Below the pieces are notes generated by a model that ran no database searches, had not been told where the DNA came from, and saw nothing but the letters and a program-made list of their open reading frames with translations. A DNA stretch of 37,316 nucleotides from Bacillus sp. 7884-1. GTDB taxonomy: Bacteria; Bacillota; Bacilli; Bacillales; Cytobacillaceae. The stretch lies in assembly GCF_002272245.1 (NCBI RefSeq), contig NZ_NPDD01000041.1, positions 1 to 37,316 on the forward strand, written 5' to 3'. A program made the position numbers and the translations under genes. This document shows, in pieces, positions 1 to 7,507 of the stretch; position 1 is the first letter of the stretch, and each line of letters starts with the position of its first letter.

Positions 1-44
1 GAACCGCCTGCGGAAAGCGAAGCGCCTGGAGCACAAATCAACAG
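1..44. repeat. Right end of dispersed palindromic repeat (family 1), cut by window edge
   Basis: Positions 9-44 match 14852-14887 at 35 of 36 bases, ending in the same GCACAAATCAACAG terminus. The left part of this copy is outside the window. From memory, elements with ends like these, about 130 nt long, are scattered through many Bacillus genomes. Only the shared segment is seen directly. It lies just upstream of fdhE, so it may separate this operon from the upstream gene. Confidence 0.75.
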
Positions 45-90
45 CCAAGTATAACAGAGACTATTTAAAAAATAGAAGAGGTGCACAACG

Positions 91-900
91 ATGAAAAAAT
101 CTGTCGTTTCGAAAGAATATCAGAATTTGCAGAAGGATATTTTAACCCTTCAAGAGAATTGGAAGAAGAGCATCAATCCAGAATCAATTACACCGAACCT
201 TGATAAGGCAGCAATGTCAGCCGGGGTGCCGGCGGCGGCATTAACGTCTATTAATTTCGAAATTCCACTATTCTTACAGTGGATAGAGGAGATAAATGGA
301 TTATTATCCCAAAACAATCCTGAGCTTGAAACAAAGCTTGCTGGAATTAGTGCTCTATTAAACGAAGAAACGGCGATTCGCTGGATAGATGAGGCATTTT
401 CTTTTAATAGTATGTATTTTGCTAGTTTTGCAGAGGAAAATGGACTTGAAGAGTGGATCCCACAATTTTTAGCAGAAACAGCTCTACGACCTTACCTACA
501 GCTAACAGCAGAGAAAATCCAGCACGAAATCACTCATGCTGTTCCAGGAGCAGGCTGCCCTGTTTGCGGTGAACCAGCTCGACTTGCCGTTCTTGAAGAT
601 GAAGGAAAAAAAGTAATGACATGCCCTCGCTGTCTTGCTCATTGGCATGCAAAACGAATTGAATGTGCACACTGCGGTAATGATGACCATAACACCATTC
701 AATATATAACCATTGAAGGGGATGCATCCTCACAAATTCAGGTTTGCGAAAAGTGTACAGGATATATTAAAGTGATAGATACAAGACAATATCTCAGCAA
801 GCCTTCAGCAGCCATGCTGGACTTAAATATAATTCATCTTGATTTTGTAGCGCAAGAGCAAGGATATCAAGCGGTGGGTAAAATTAAAGAAACTAATTAA
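91..900 (+). CDS. fdhE: Formate dehydrogenase accessory protein FdhE
   Basis: 269 residues. FdhE family proteins are cytoplasmic iron-binding factors needed to obtain active formate dehydrogenase. The C-terminal half carries four CxxC pairs (C156/C159, C178/C181, C192/C195, C219/C222), the rubredoxin-like metal knuckles typical of the family. The N-terminal part (about 1-150) is helical and poorly conserved. The ATG at 91 follows AGAGGTG at a suitable distance. It is the first gene visible in a molybdenum-cofactor operon and lies 14 nt before mobA. That context fits maturation of a Mo/W formate dehydrogenase whose structural gene is probably upstream. Recognised from the cysteine pattern and context; fairly sure. 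Confidence 0.85.
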   Translation: MKKSVVSKEYQNLQKDILTLQENWKKSINPESITPNLDKAAMSAGVPAAALTSINFEIPLFLQWIEEINGLLSQNNPELETKLAGISALLNEETAIRWIDEAFSFNSMYFASFAEENGLEEWIPQFLAETALRPYLQLTAEKIQHEITHAVPGAGCPVCGEPARLAVLEDEGKKVMTCPRCLAHWHAKRIECAHCGNDDHNTIQYITIEGDASSQIQVCEKCTGYIKVIDTRQYLSKPSAAMLDLNIIHLDFVAQEQGYQAVGKIKETN

Positions 901-914
901 GAAGGTGCTTTTTC

Positions 915-1511
915 ATGAAAGCTGCGGCTATCATTTTAGCAGGCGGGAAATCGAGCAGAATGGGCACAAACAAGGCTCTCCTAAAACTAAACGAGAAGAC
1001 AACAATCGAAAGAATGGTTGATATTCTCAAAATCTACTTTGATGATATCATTCTTGTTACCAATGATATGGAATCCTATCAGTTTTTAGGAGTGAAAATG
1101 GTGTCCGATCACTATCCTGGAAAGGGACCGCTTGCAGGATTTCATGCCGGCTTAATGGCTTCGGACTATGATGTGAATTTCATTACAGCATGTGATATGC
1201 CGTTTATTGCTGGCGAATTAGCTGCGACCCTTGTAAATATGATTGACCATCACGATGCCTTAGTTCCAGTTATTAATGGAAAAATGCAAACTCTATGTGC
1301 GGTTTTTCAAAAGAAGAGTGTAGCGAAAATTGAAGAATGTATTGAAAATGGACGTCTTCCAATCAAACATCTGCTTGAACATCTAAATGTCCTTTATGTA
1401 ACGGAAAAAGAGCTGCAGGCCTATAGCAACATTGATATGGAGCGAGTTTTTTTCAATATGAATCATCCCCATGAGTATGAGGACGCAAAAAAATGGCTTC
1501 AAGCTGATTAG
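915..1511 (+). CDS. mobA: Molybdenum cofactor guanylyltransferase MobA
   Basis: 198 residues, normal length. MobA transfers GMP from GTP to molybdopterin to form the guanine dinucleotide cofactor used by formate dehydrogenases and nitrate reductases. The N-terminus has the nucleotidyltransferase signature LAGGKSSRMGTNK (residues 8-20). Further in are the GPLAGFHAGL segment and the metal-binding TACDMPF segment. The start ATG has the SD GAAGGTG about 8 nt upstream. It sits between fdhE and moeA in an operon with short gaps, which supports dinucleotide-cofactor assembly for formate dehydrogenase. Confidence 0.93.
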   Translation: MKAAAIILAGGKSSRMGTNKALLKLNEKTTIERMVDILKIYFDDIILVTNDMESYQFLGVKMVSDHYPGKGPLAGFHAGLMASDYDVNFITACDMPFIAGELAATLVNMIDHHDALVPVINGKMQTLCAVFQKKSVAKIEECIENGRLPIKHLLEHLNVLYVTEKELQAYSNIDMERVFFNMNHPHEYEDAKKWLQAD

Positions 1512-1532
1512 GCAGGAAGGATGTAAGGCACA

Positions 1533-2765
1533 GTGCAATTTTTCAAAGTTAAAACAGTTGAAGAAACGTTTGAAATGATAGAAGAAAAAATCCCAGCAAT
1601 AAAAGATACGGAAATTCGCTCACTAGAAGAGGCGCTTAATTATATACTAGCGGTGCCTGTCACCGCAAAGGAAAATGTCCCTGGCTTTGACCGCTCGACG
1701 GTGGATGGCTATGCTGTGAAAGCACGGGACACATTTGGAACCTCTGATTCCATGCCGGGGTTTTTAACGGTGGTGGGAGAAGTTGCAATGGGAGAGTCGG
1801 CAGGTATTCCTGTCGGTCAAGGAGAAGCCGTCTATGTTCCAACAGGCGGGATGATTCCTGCAGGAAGTGACAGCGTAATTATGATTGAACATTGTGAAGA
1901 CCATGACGGACTATTAAACACCTACAAGCCAGTGGCCCCTGGTGAAAATATTATTCGTGCAGGTGAGGATATCCGTGAAGGGGAAATCCTCCTTCCTGAA
2001 GGAACCCTGATACGTCCGCAAGAGTTAGGTGCAATTGCTTCACTAGGTATTAACCATGTATGTGTCTATCGTAAGCTAAAGGTCGGGTATCTATCATCAG
2101 GTGACGAGATAGTTCCCTATCAAACAGAAAAACTTTCAGAAGGTCAAATCCGTGATATTAACTATTTGACGATTTCGGGGCTCGCAAAACAATGGAATGT
2201 TGAGGTTGTGTACGGTGGAATTGTGAAGGATGACTATCAGGAGTTTCAGCAAAAAGCACAGGCTTTATATAATGAAGTAGATTGCTTAATTCTCTCAGGG
2301 GGAAGCTCGGTCGGAGCAAAGGACTACACAACACAAGTGATTCAGTCCCTAGGTTCACCAGGCGTGTTCGTTCATGGCATATCGATCAAACCGGGGAAAC
2401 CTACGATACTTGCAATGGCGAATGGAAAACCGGTTATAGGTCTGCCAGGGCATCCTGCCTCAGCGATGATTATTTTCATGCTGTTTGGCGAGAGAATCCT
2501 TCAAAAGTTAAAAGGTGAAAAAATCGATAAGAAGCCTGATAGAATTTTTGCTCGGATTACGAAGAATATTCCTTCTGCACCAGGGCGTTCCGATTATATT
2601 CGTGTTCGTTTAATCGAGAAAGAAGGCGAATGGTGGGCGGAGCCGATTATTGGAAAATCAGGGTTAATTACTACCCTAGTAAAAAGCGATGGTATTGTTG
2701 AAATTATTTCAGAAAAAGAGGGTATTTCACAGGGAGACTATGTACCTGTGATTGCAACACGATGA
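1533..2765 (+). CDS. moeA: Molybdopterin molybdenumtransferase MoeA
   Basis: 410 residues, typical for MoeA. It inserts molybdate into adenylylated molybdopterin. Conserved segments are STVDGYAV (residues 55-62), the PTGGMIPAGSDSV region, the LSSGDE motif, GGSSVGAKDYT (about 254-265) and GLPGHPASA (about 302-310), which together form the molybdopterin-binding cleft. The start is GTG at 1533, preceded by AGGAAGG and closer by an AAGG. The gene is followed after 14 nt by a second moeA-type gene, so the operon has two MoeA paralogues. In other organisms paralogues can differ in Mo versus W or in target enzyme; here that is inference. Confidence 0.93.
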   Translation: MQFFKVKTVEETFEMIEEKIPAIKDTEIRSLEEALNYILAVPVTAKENVPGFDRSTVDGYAVKARDTFGTSDSMPGFLTVVGEVAMGESAGIPVGQGEAVYVPTGGMIPAGSDSVIMIEHCEDHDGLLNTYKPVAPGENIIRAGEDIREGEILLPEGTLIRPQELGAIASLGINHVCVYRKLKVGYLSSGDEIVPYQTEKLSEGQIRDINYLTISGLAKQWNVEVVYGGIVKDDYQEFQQKAQALYNEVDCLILSGGSSVGAKDYTTQVIQSLGSPGVFVHGISIKPGKPTILAMANGKPVIGLPGHPASAMIIFMLFGERILQKLKGEKIDKKPDRIFARITKNIPSAPGRSDYIRVRLIEKEGEWWAEPIIGKSGLITTLVKSDGIVEIISEKEGISQGDYVPVIATR

Positions 2766-2779
2766 GGGGGATAAAATAG

Positions 2780-4702
2780 ATGGACCGCAAAACGTATAAA
2801 CGGAAAATATATTTAGAGGACAAATCCCGATCGGAAGCGAAGCGAGAAATTCTCGAGAACTTTTCTCTGCCCCTTGAAATAGAAATGATTCCTACAAGTG
2901 ATGCCCTTGGCCGTGTAACGGCTGAGCCAATTTTTGCAAGTGTATCAATGCCTCATTACCATGCATCTGCCATGGATGGAATTGCGGTAATCGCTGAAAA
3001 AACGTATACCGCACATGAGCAAAATCCACTTCAGCTTAAGCTTGGGAATGATTTTGCTATAGTGGATACAGGAAATGCGATTCCAGTTCCATTTAATGCG
3101 GTAATTATGATTGAACATGTCGATATGATCGATGAGGAAACGATTGAAATTATTGAGCCTGCAACACCATGGCAGCATATTCGCCCTATTGGCGAGGATA
3201 TTGTCCAGGAGGAAATGCTTTTCCCGCAGGGACATATTCTTAGACCGGCGGATTTAGGCATTCTTTTAGCATCGCAGCATCTTCAGATTCCGGTTGCGAA
3301 AAAGCCAGTTGTCACCATCATTCCAACGGGTAATGAGCTTGTTGAGGCAAATAGTGTTCTATCTTCAGGAAACATTATTGAGTTTAATGGAACGGTATTC
3401 GCGAATTTTATAAAAGATTGGGGCGGGGAGCCAAGACTTCACCGAATTGTGAAGGACGACCCTGAAATGATAAAGTCTGTATTACTTGAAGCGGCGAAAG
3501 ACTCGGATATTATTGTCATCAATGCTGGATCCTCAGCAGGTTCCAAGGATTATACCGTTCATATCATCGGCGAAATTGGAACGGTCTTTACCCACGGTGT
3601 GGCTGCAAGACCTGGGAAGCCCGTTATTTTAGGAAAAATAAATGAGAAGATTGTCGTAGGTGTTCCAGGATATCCTGTCTCCGCCTATTTGTCCTTAGAA
3701 TGGTTTGTCCGGCCGCTGATTTGCAAGTATTTACAAATCCCTGAGCCAAAAAGGCAAACGGTTACCGTCAAGCTTGGCCGCCGAATTGTTTCGGGTATGG
3801 GTGCCGAGGATTTTGTACGAATGAATATCGGCTATGTGAATGGACAATTTGTTGCAAATCCGCTGACAAGAGCTGCGGGGGTAACGATGTCCTATGTGAG
3901 AGCAGATGGCCTTCTTGTCGTACCAGCCAACGTAATTGGCTATGAACAAGGTGATTTTGCAGAAGTCGAGCTATTAAGGCCGCTTGAGGAAATCCAAAAT
4001 GCAATTATGTTTTGTGGCAGCCACGATTTGACCATTGACCTTTTATCCTCACAGGTGAAAAGAGTACGTGCAGACATGAAAATCGTTTCAGCACATGTTG
4101 GCAGTATGGCTGGTATTATGGCAATTCGAAAAGGCGAGGCCCATGTAGCGGGCATTCATTTGCTTGATCCGAACACAAAGCAATATAATATCTCTTATGT
4201 TAAGAAAATGTTAGCCGGTGCGGATGTTGTTCTCTATCCATTTTTAAAAAGAAAGCAAGGTTGGATTTTACCAAAGGAAAATCCGCTGGGGATTGAAACA
4301 CTGATGGATATCGCTGAGAAAAAAGCGAACTTTGTTAACCGTCAAAAAGGGGCAGGAACGAGGATTCTCTTTGATATGCTTCTTGAGGAAAACGGGATTT
4401 CTTCAGAAGAAATCACAGGCTACGATAGAGAAATGTTTTCACACCTAGCTGTTGCTGCGGAAGTAAATGGGGACAGTCAGGGTGCAGGACTCGGGATTTA
4501 TCCCGCCGCAAAAGCTATGGACCTGGATTTTGTTCCTGTTGCCGATGAAGAGTATGATTTAGTGATGACGAGAAGCTTTTATGAGAGTGAAAGTGGCAAA
4601 TTATTAATCGACATTATCCAATCACCATCATTTAAAGAGCAGGTCGAAAAGATTGGCGGATATGAAGTAGTGGAAAATGCTGAGCCAAAGAATTTGGTCT
4701 GA
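2780..4702 (+). CDS. MoeA-type protein fused to a periplasmic-binding-like (LysR substrate-binding) domain
   Basis: 640 residues in two parts. Residues 1 to about 400 are a MoeA domain with SAMDGIAV near 63, NAGSSAGSKDYT, ARPGKPVILG and GVPGYPVSA. Residues about 405-640 resemble the PBP-like domain related to LysR effector and molybdate-binding proteins. That part starts at CGSHDLTIDLL and includes HVGSMAGIMAIRKGEAHVAG and a late GAGLGIYPAAKAM segment. Such fusions are known in archaea and Firmicutes. The second domain has no signal peptide, so it must act in the cytoplasm. It may bind a small oxyanion or the cofactor, but this is untested. The operon spacing is 14 nt to moeA and 13 nt to moaE. 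SD GAGGGGG precedes the ATG. Confidence 0.88.
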   Translation: MDRKTYKRKIYLEDKSRSEAKREILENFSLPLEIEMIPTSDALGRVTAEPIFASVSMPHYHASAMDGIAVIAEKTYTAHEQNPLQLKLGNDFAIVDTGNAIPVPFNAVIMIEHVDMIDEETIEIIEPATPWQHIRPIGEDIVQEEMLFPQGHILRPADLGILLASQHLQIPVAKKPVVTIIPTGNELVEANSVLSSGNIIEFNGTVFANFIKDWGGEPRLHRIVKDDPEMIKSVLLEAAKDSDIIVINAGSSAGSKDYTVHIIGEIGTVFTHGVAARPGKPVILGKINEKIVVGVPGYPVSAYLSLEWFVRPLICKYLQIPEPKRQTVTVKLGRRIVSGMGAEDFVRMNIGYVNGQFVANPLTRAAGVTMSYVRADGLLVVPANVIGYEQGDFAEVELLRPLEEIQNAIMFCGSHDLTIDLLSSQVKRVRADMKIVSAHVGSMAGIMAIRKGEAHVAGIHLLDPNTKQYNISYVKKMLAGADVVLYPFLKRKQGWILPKENPLGIETLMDIAEKKANFVNRQKGAGTRILFDMLLEENGISSEEITGYDREMFSHLAVAAEVNGDSQGAGLGIYPAAKAMDLDFVPVADEEYDLVMTRSFYESESGKLLIDIIQSPSFKEQVEKIGGYEVVENAEPKNLV

Positions 4703-4715
4703 AGAGGTGCTGAAA

Positions 4716-5180
4716 ATGAATTTTCAAATTTCAAAAGAACCCATTGATATACAATCGGTCATTGATAAGGTCGTTCAGCGTAATGCTGGAGCGATCACTA
4801 CTTTTATTGGCACGGTTCGTGAGTTAACAAAAGGAAAGAAGACGCTATTTTTAATTTACGATGCATATGAAGCCATGGCTGTGAAAAAGCTTGAGCAAAT
4901 CGGCAGGGAAATTGAAGAGCGCTGGGAAGGTTCTCAGGTGGCCATTACCCATCGTGTCGGCCGTCTTGATATCACGGATATTGCCGTTGTTATTGCTGTT
5001 TCCACTCCCCACCGTGCCGATGCTTACGATGCCAATCGTTATGCGATTGAGAGGATCAAAGAAATTGTCCCGATTTGGAAAAAGGAACATTGGGAAGATG
5101 GCGAAGAGTGGATGGGCAACCAGCTCGAAACAGTTGCTTATCCAAGCGGTAAGCCGGAGGAGGACGATTTGAATGAATAA
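4716..5180 (+). CDS. moaE: Molybdopterin synthase catalytic subunit MoaE
   Basis: 154 residues. MoaE uses the thiocarboxylated tail of MoaD to add two sulfurs to cyclic pyranopterin monophosphate, giving molybdopterin. Visible family features are GAITTFIGTVR near the N-terminus, RVGRLDITD, STPHRADAYDANRYAI and the lysine-rich active-site segment IPIWKKEHWEDG-like region (VPIWKKEHW here). An upstream in-frame start at 4677 exists, but it lies inside the preceding gene. The ATG at 4716 has the SD GAAGAGGTG and gives the family length. Its last 8 nt overlap moaD, consistent with coupled translation of the two subunits. Confidence 0.94.
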   Translation: MNFQISKEPIDIQSVIDKVVQRNAGAITTFIGTVRELTKGKKTLFLIYDAYEAMAVKKLEQIGREIEERWEGSQVAITHRVGRLDITDIAVVIAVSTPHRADAYDANRYAIERIKEIVPIWKKEHWEDGEEWMGNQLETVAYPSGKPEEDDLNE

Positions 5181-5406
5181 AGTAATGTTTTTCGCTCATT
5201 TACGTGAAGCTGTTGGCGAAGAGTTCCTTAGAATAGATGCTGTTGGCAAAACTGTTGGTGAAGTGAAAGCAGAATTGGCGGCAATCTACAATCTTCCAAA
5301 ATTAGATACTGTTATGACTGCGATTAACGAAGAATTCGCCCAGGACGATGAAGTGATTCAAGACGGTGATGAAATCGCCTTTATCCCGCCAGTAAGCGGC
5401 GGCTGA
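5173..5406 (+). CDS. moaD: Molybdopterin synthase sulfur-carrier subunit MoaD
   Basis: 77 residues with a ubiquitin-like fold. The C-terminus ends PPVSGG; the terminal Gly-Gly is adenylylated by MoeB and then thiocarboxylated. The gene overlaps moaE by 8 nt, with its SD (GGAGGA) inside the end of moaE. moeB follows after 27 nt. The trio moaE-moaD-moeB therefore contains the synthase and its activating enzyme in one unit. Length and ending are normal. Confidence 0.95.
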   Translation: MNKVMFFAHLREAVGEEFLRIDAVGKTVGEVKAELAAIYNLPKLDTVMTAINEEFAQDDEVIQDGDEIAFIPPVSGG

Positions 5407-5433
5407 TTCTGTTTTTGGAAAGGGGAAGATAAA

Positions 5434-6453
5434 ATGAACGAACGTTATTCACGACAGGTCCTCTTTCCAGGAATCGGGAAAGATGGACAAGATAAAATCC
5501 GTTCGAAGCATGTGCTAATGATTGGTGCGGGGGCGCTTGGTTCTGGGAATGCAGAGATCCTCATTCGTGCAGGGGTTGGTAGGCTGACGATAGTGGATCG
5601 GGATTATGTCGAATCAAGCAATCTGCAGCGACAGCAGCTTTATACCGAAGAGGATGTGGCGGAGAAGCTTCCGAAGGCTGCTGCTGCAGAAAAGCGGTTA
5701 AAGGCAATCAATTCAGATGTTGAAATTCAAGCAATCATCGGTGATGCTACTCCAGCTATGCTTGAAGATTTGGTGAAGGATGTCGATATCATCATGGATG
5801 CCACCGATAATTTTGAAACGCGGATGGTTATTAATGATGTTTCACAAAAGTATCAGATACCGTGGATCTACGGGGCGTGTGTCGGCAGTTATGGGATGAG
5901 TTTTTCAATCATTCCTGGAAAGACCCCGTGCCTAAACTGTTTGTTACGGACAATCCCGATGCAGGGGTTAACGTGTGATACCGGGGGAATTATCTCACCG
6001 GCTGTCCAAATGGTCATTGCTCATCAAAGTGCCGAAGCACTCAAAATGCTAGTCGAGGACTGGGACGCGGTTCGAACTTCGTTTGTCAGCTTTGACTTAT
6101 GGCGGAACCAATATACTAGTTTGAAAATGGGGAAAGCCAAATTTGCAGGCTGTTTATCGTGTGGCGAGGATAGGACTTACCCTTATCTCGACCAGGAAAA
6201 TATGACGAAAACCACTGTTTTATGCGGGCGGGATACGGTACAAATTCGTCCATCCACTCAAGGGGAAATATCGCTAGAGAAGCTGGCAGGACAGCTTAGT
6301 ACACTAGGATATATTGTAAAAGGGAACCCCTATCTTTTATCAGTAGAAATGGGAGAGGAGCGGATGGTCATCTTCAACGACGGCCGAGCCCTCATTCATG
6401 GAACAAAAGATCTAACCCATGCCAAATCTATCTACCAAAGAATATTAGGATGA
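5434..6453 (+). CDS. moeB: MoaD-activating E1-like enzyme MoeB/ThiF family
   Basis: 339 residues. It adenylylates the C-terminal glycine of MoaD. Features are the nucleotide loop GAGALG (31-36), SSNLQRQ with an arginine finger at R66, DATDN (122-126), a zinc site made of two CxxC pairs (C166/C169 and C240/C243) and the conserved C181 in LTCDTGG. After residue 250 comes a short C-terminal domain that is not a recognisable rhodanese, so sulfur must come from elsewhere, such as a cysteine desulfurase. SD GGAAAGGGG precedes the ATG. It is the last gene of the operon. ThiF is the alternative name, but context with MoaD favours MoeB. Confidence 0.9.
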   Translation: MNERYSRQVLFPGIGKDGQDKIRSKHVLMIGAGALGSGNAEILIRAGVGRLTIVDRDYVESSNLQRQQLYTEEDVAEKLPKAAAAEKRLKAINSDVEIQAIIGDATPAMLEDLVKDVDIIMDATDNFETRMVINDVSQKYQIPWIYGACVGSYGMSFSIIPGKTPCLNCLLRTIPMQGLTCDTGGIISPAVQMVIAHQSAEALKMLVEDWDAVRTSFVSFDLWRNQYTSLKMGKAKFAGCLSCGEDRTYPYLDQENMTKTTVLCGRDTVQIRPSTQGEISLEKLAGQLSTLGYIVKGNPYLLSVEMGEERMVIFNDGRALIHGTKDLTHAKSIYQRILG

Positions 6454-6456
6454 ATA

Positions 6457-6605
6457 GAAAAGCGGAAGCGCCTTGGTCAGACCCGACAGGCATAAGACGA
6501 GCGCTGACAGAAGGCGAGCTTTTGCCTTCCGAAGTGATTGGCTTATGACCGAGGAAAAAGTGATTTTTCTTTTTCCACCGAGGGGCTAGGCGCTGAAGCT
6601 GGACA
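6457..6605. repeat. Full-length 149-nt dispersed repeat (family 2) with imperfect terminal inverted repeats
   Basis: Starts 3 nt after the moeB stop codon. The left end AAAAGCGGAAGCGCC and right end CTAGGCGCTGAAGCT recur joined together at 7038-7074. The right end also recurs in reverse at 16321-16344. The ends are imperfect inverted repeats (GCGCC against GGCGC), and the inside holds self-complementary stretches around GGTCAG/TGACC and AAAAAG/CTTTTT. It has no coding capacity. It resembles a MITE or bcr-like element as seen in Bacillus, but I cannot assign it to a named family. Confidence 0.75.
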
Positions 6606-6614
6606 ACATCAATA

Positions 6615-6642
6615 CTCGTACCTTAATGGTACGGGTTTTTTT
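6615..6642 (+). terminator. Intrinsic terminator of the molybdenum-cofactor operon
   Basis: Eight-pair stem CTCGTACC (6615-6622) with GGTACGGG (6628-6635), one G-T pair, loop TTAAT, followed by a run of seven T. Confidence 0.9.
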
Positions 6643-6658
6643 ATTATGACAAAACCTA

Positions 6659-6680
6659 ACATGTTTCACGTGAAACATGT
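6659..6680. other. parS: parS site, binding site of the chromosome partition protein ParB (Spo0J)
   Basis: Positions 6662-6677 read TGTTTCACGTGAAACA, an exact match to the 16-bp Bacillus parS consensus. The palindrome extends perfectly to 22 bp (6659-6680). ParB loads here as a CTP-dependent clamp, spreads along the DNA, and recruits SMC condensin for origin segregation. B. subtilis carries about ten such sites, mostly in the origin-proximal part of the chromosome. The ywd-ywf region lies on the left arm near there, so the location fits. The site lies in the gap between the operon terminator and ywdI, where ParB binding would not disrupt a gene. Confidence 0.93.
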
Positions 6681-6747
6681 CGAATTTCTAATTAGGTGAC
6701 GAATTTGGTATGATGAAGTAGAGAATAAATAGAGGAGTTAACCAATC

Positions 6748-7035
6748 GTGAATATATCGGTAGAAAAGTTACTAACAAAAATAGAAGAGGAATTAAAGCT
6801 GGCAAAAAACAGCACGAAGCAAGAAAACTTGCGGGAAAAAGTGTACTCTATTAAAATATTATGCGAGTTGATACTAGATGAAAAGCAGGTACAACCGGAG
6901 TCTAAATCTATTCCTTTAGCAGCCTTTCAGCCGGTAGTAGCACAGCCAGCCTTTCAGCAGCCAGTATCACTAAATCAGCCGAAAAAAATAGAAATGGAAG
7001 ACGAAGCAAACGGAGATTCGTTATTTGATTTTTAA
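6748..7035 (+). CDS. ywdI: YwdI family protein of unknown function
   Basis: 95 residues, GTG start at 6748 with GAGGAG 10 nt upstream. Residues 1-50 look like an amphipathic helical hairpin (ISVEKLLTKIEEELKLA, then REKVYSIKILCELIL). The middle is a low-complexity Gln/Pro stretch (about 52-80), and the end is acidic (DSLFDF). The product is recognised by resemblance to B. subtilis YwdI and by its position next to ywdK and gerQ. No catalytic motif and no membrane segment are visible, and its function is not known. Confidence 0.75.
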   Translation: MNISVEKLLTKIEEELKLAKNSTKQENLREKVYSIKILCELILDEKQVQPESKSIPLAAFQPVVAQPAFQQPVSLNQPKKIEMEDEANGDSLFDF

Positions 7036-7037
7036 AC

Positions 7038-7074
7038 GAAAAGCGGAAGCGCCCCTAGGCGCTGAAGCTAGACA
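7038..7074. repeat. Internally deleted copy of family 2 repeat
   Basis: The left 16 nt of the 6457-6605 element are joined directly to its right 20 nt, with about 112 internal nt missing. It begins 2 nt after the ywdI stop. The two ends can pair to form a compact hairpin (AGCGCC with GGCGCT). The gene ywdK starts 17 nt further on, so this sits in its 5' leader. Confidence 0.8.
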
Positions 7075-7091
7075 TGAAAGAGGGGAACAAA

Positions 7092-7463
7092 ATGAAAACT
7101 TTTATTATTATCGGCGCCATAAACGCTTTTTTAGCTGTTGCACTTGGAGCCTTTGGCGCGCACGGACTAAAGGATAAACTAGATCCTCATTATCTAGAAA
7201 TTTGGAAAACAGGCGTCACCTATCAAATGTTTCACGCAACAGGTCTTTTGGTAATTGGAATACTGCTTGGAAAGGTAGCGGCTAGTTCTTTCTTTACTTG
7301 GTCCGGCTGGTTATTTTTTATCGGAATCATTCTTTTTAGCGGAAGTCTTTATGTTTTAAGCTTGACCAAGGTAGGAGTGCTGGGTGCCATCACACCGCTT
7401 GGCGGAGTATGCTTCTTAGCAGGCTGGATTCTGATGATTATCGGAACCGTTAAAGATTTGTAA
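7092..7463 (+). CDS. ywdK: Small DUF423 membrane protein, YwdK
   Basis: 123 residues with about four hydrophobic helices: residues 1-20, 40-60, 65-85 and 95-120. A conserved AxxLGAFGAHGL segment follows the first helix, as in the DUF423 (YgdD/YwdK) family of inner-membrane proteins of unknown function. The ATG at 7092 follows AGAGGGG at a good distance. An in-frame ATG 18 nt upstream lies in the repeat-derived leader and lacks its own SD, so 7092 is preferred. It is followed by a convergent terminator shared with gerQ. Confidence 0.85.
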   Translation: MKTFIIIGAINAFLAVALGAFGAHGLKDKLDPHYLEIWKTGVTYQMFHATGLLVIGILLGKVAASSFFTWSGWLFFIGIILFSGSLYVLSLTKVGVLGAITPLGGVCFLAGWILMIIGTVKDL

Positions 7464-7470
7464 AAAAGTA

Positions 7471-7503
7471 AAAAGGCATTGGACTTGGCTTCCAATGCCT
7501 TTT
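7471..7503. terminator. Bidirectional terminator between ywdK and gerQ
   Basis: Perfect 12-bp stem AAAAGGCATTGG (7471-7482) with CCAATGCCTTTT (7492-7503). T-rich tracts follow on both strands, so it can end both convergent genes. Confidence 0.9.
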
Positions 7504-7507
7504 GTTT

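Noticed and set aside
1652..1664. GGTGCCTGTCACC inside moeA, reverse complement of the 13-mer after speE and argS
   Set aside because: It lies in well-fitting coding sequence (VPVTAKENVPGF region) and not at a gene end, so chance or shared codon use is more likely.
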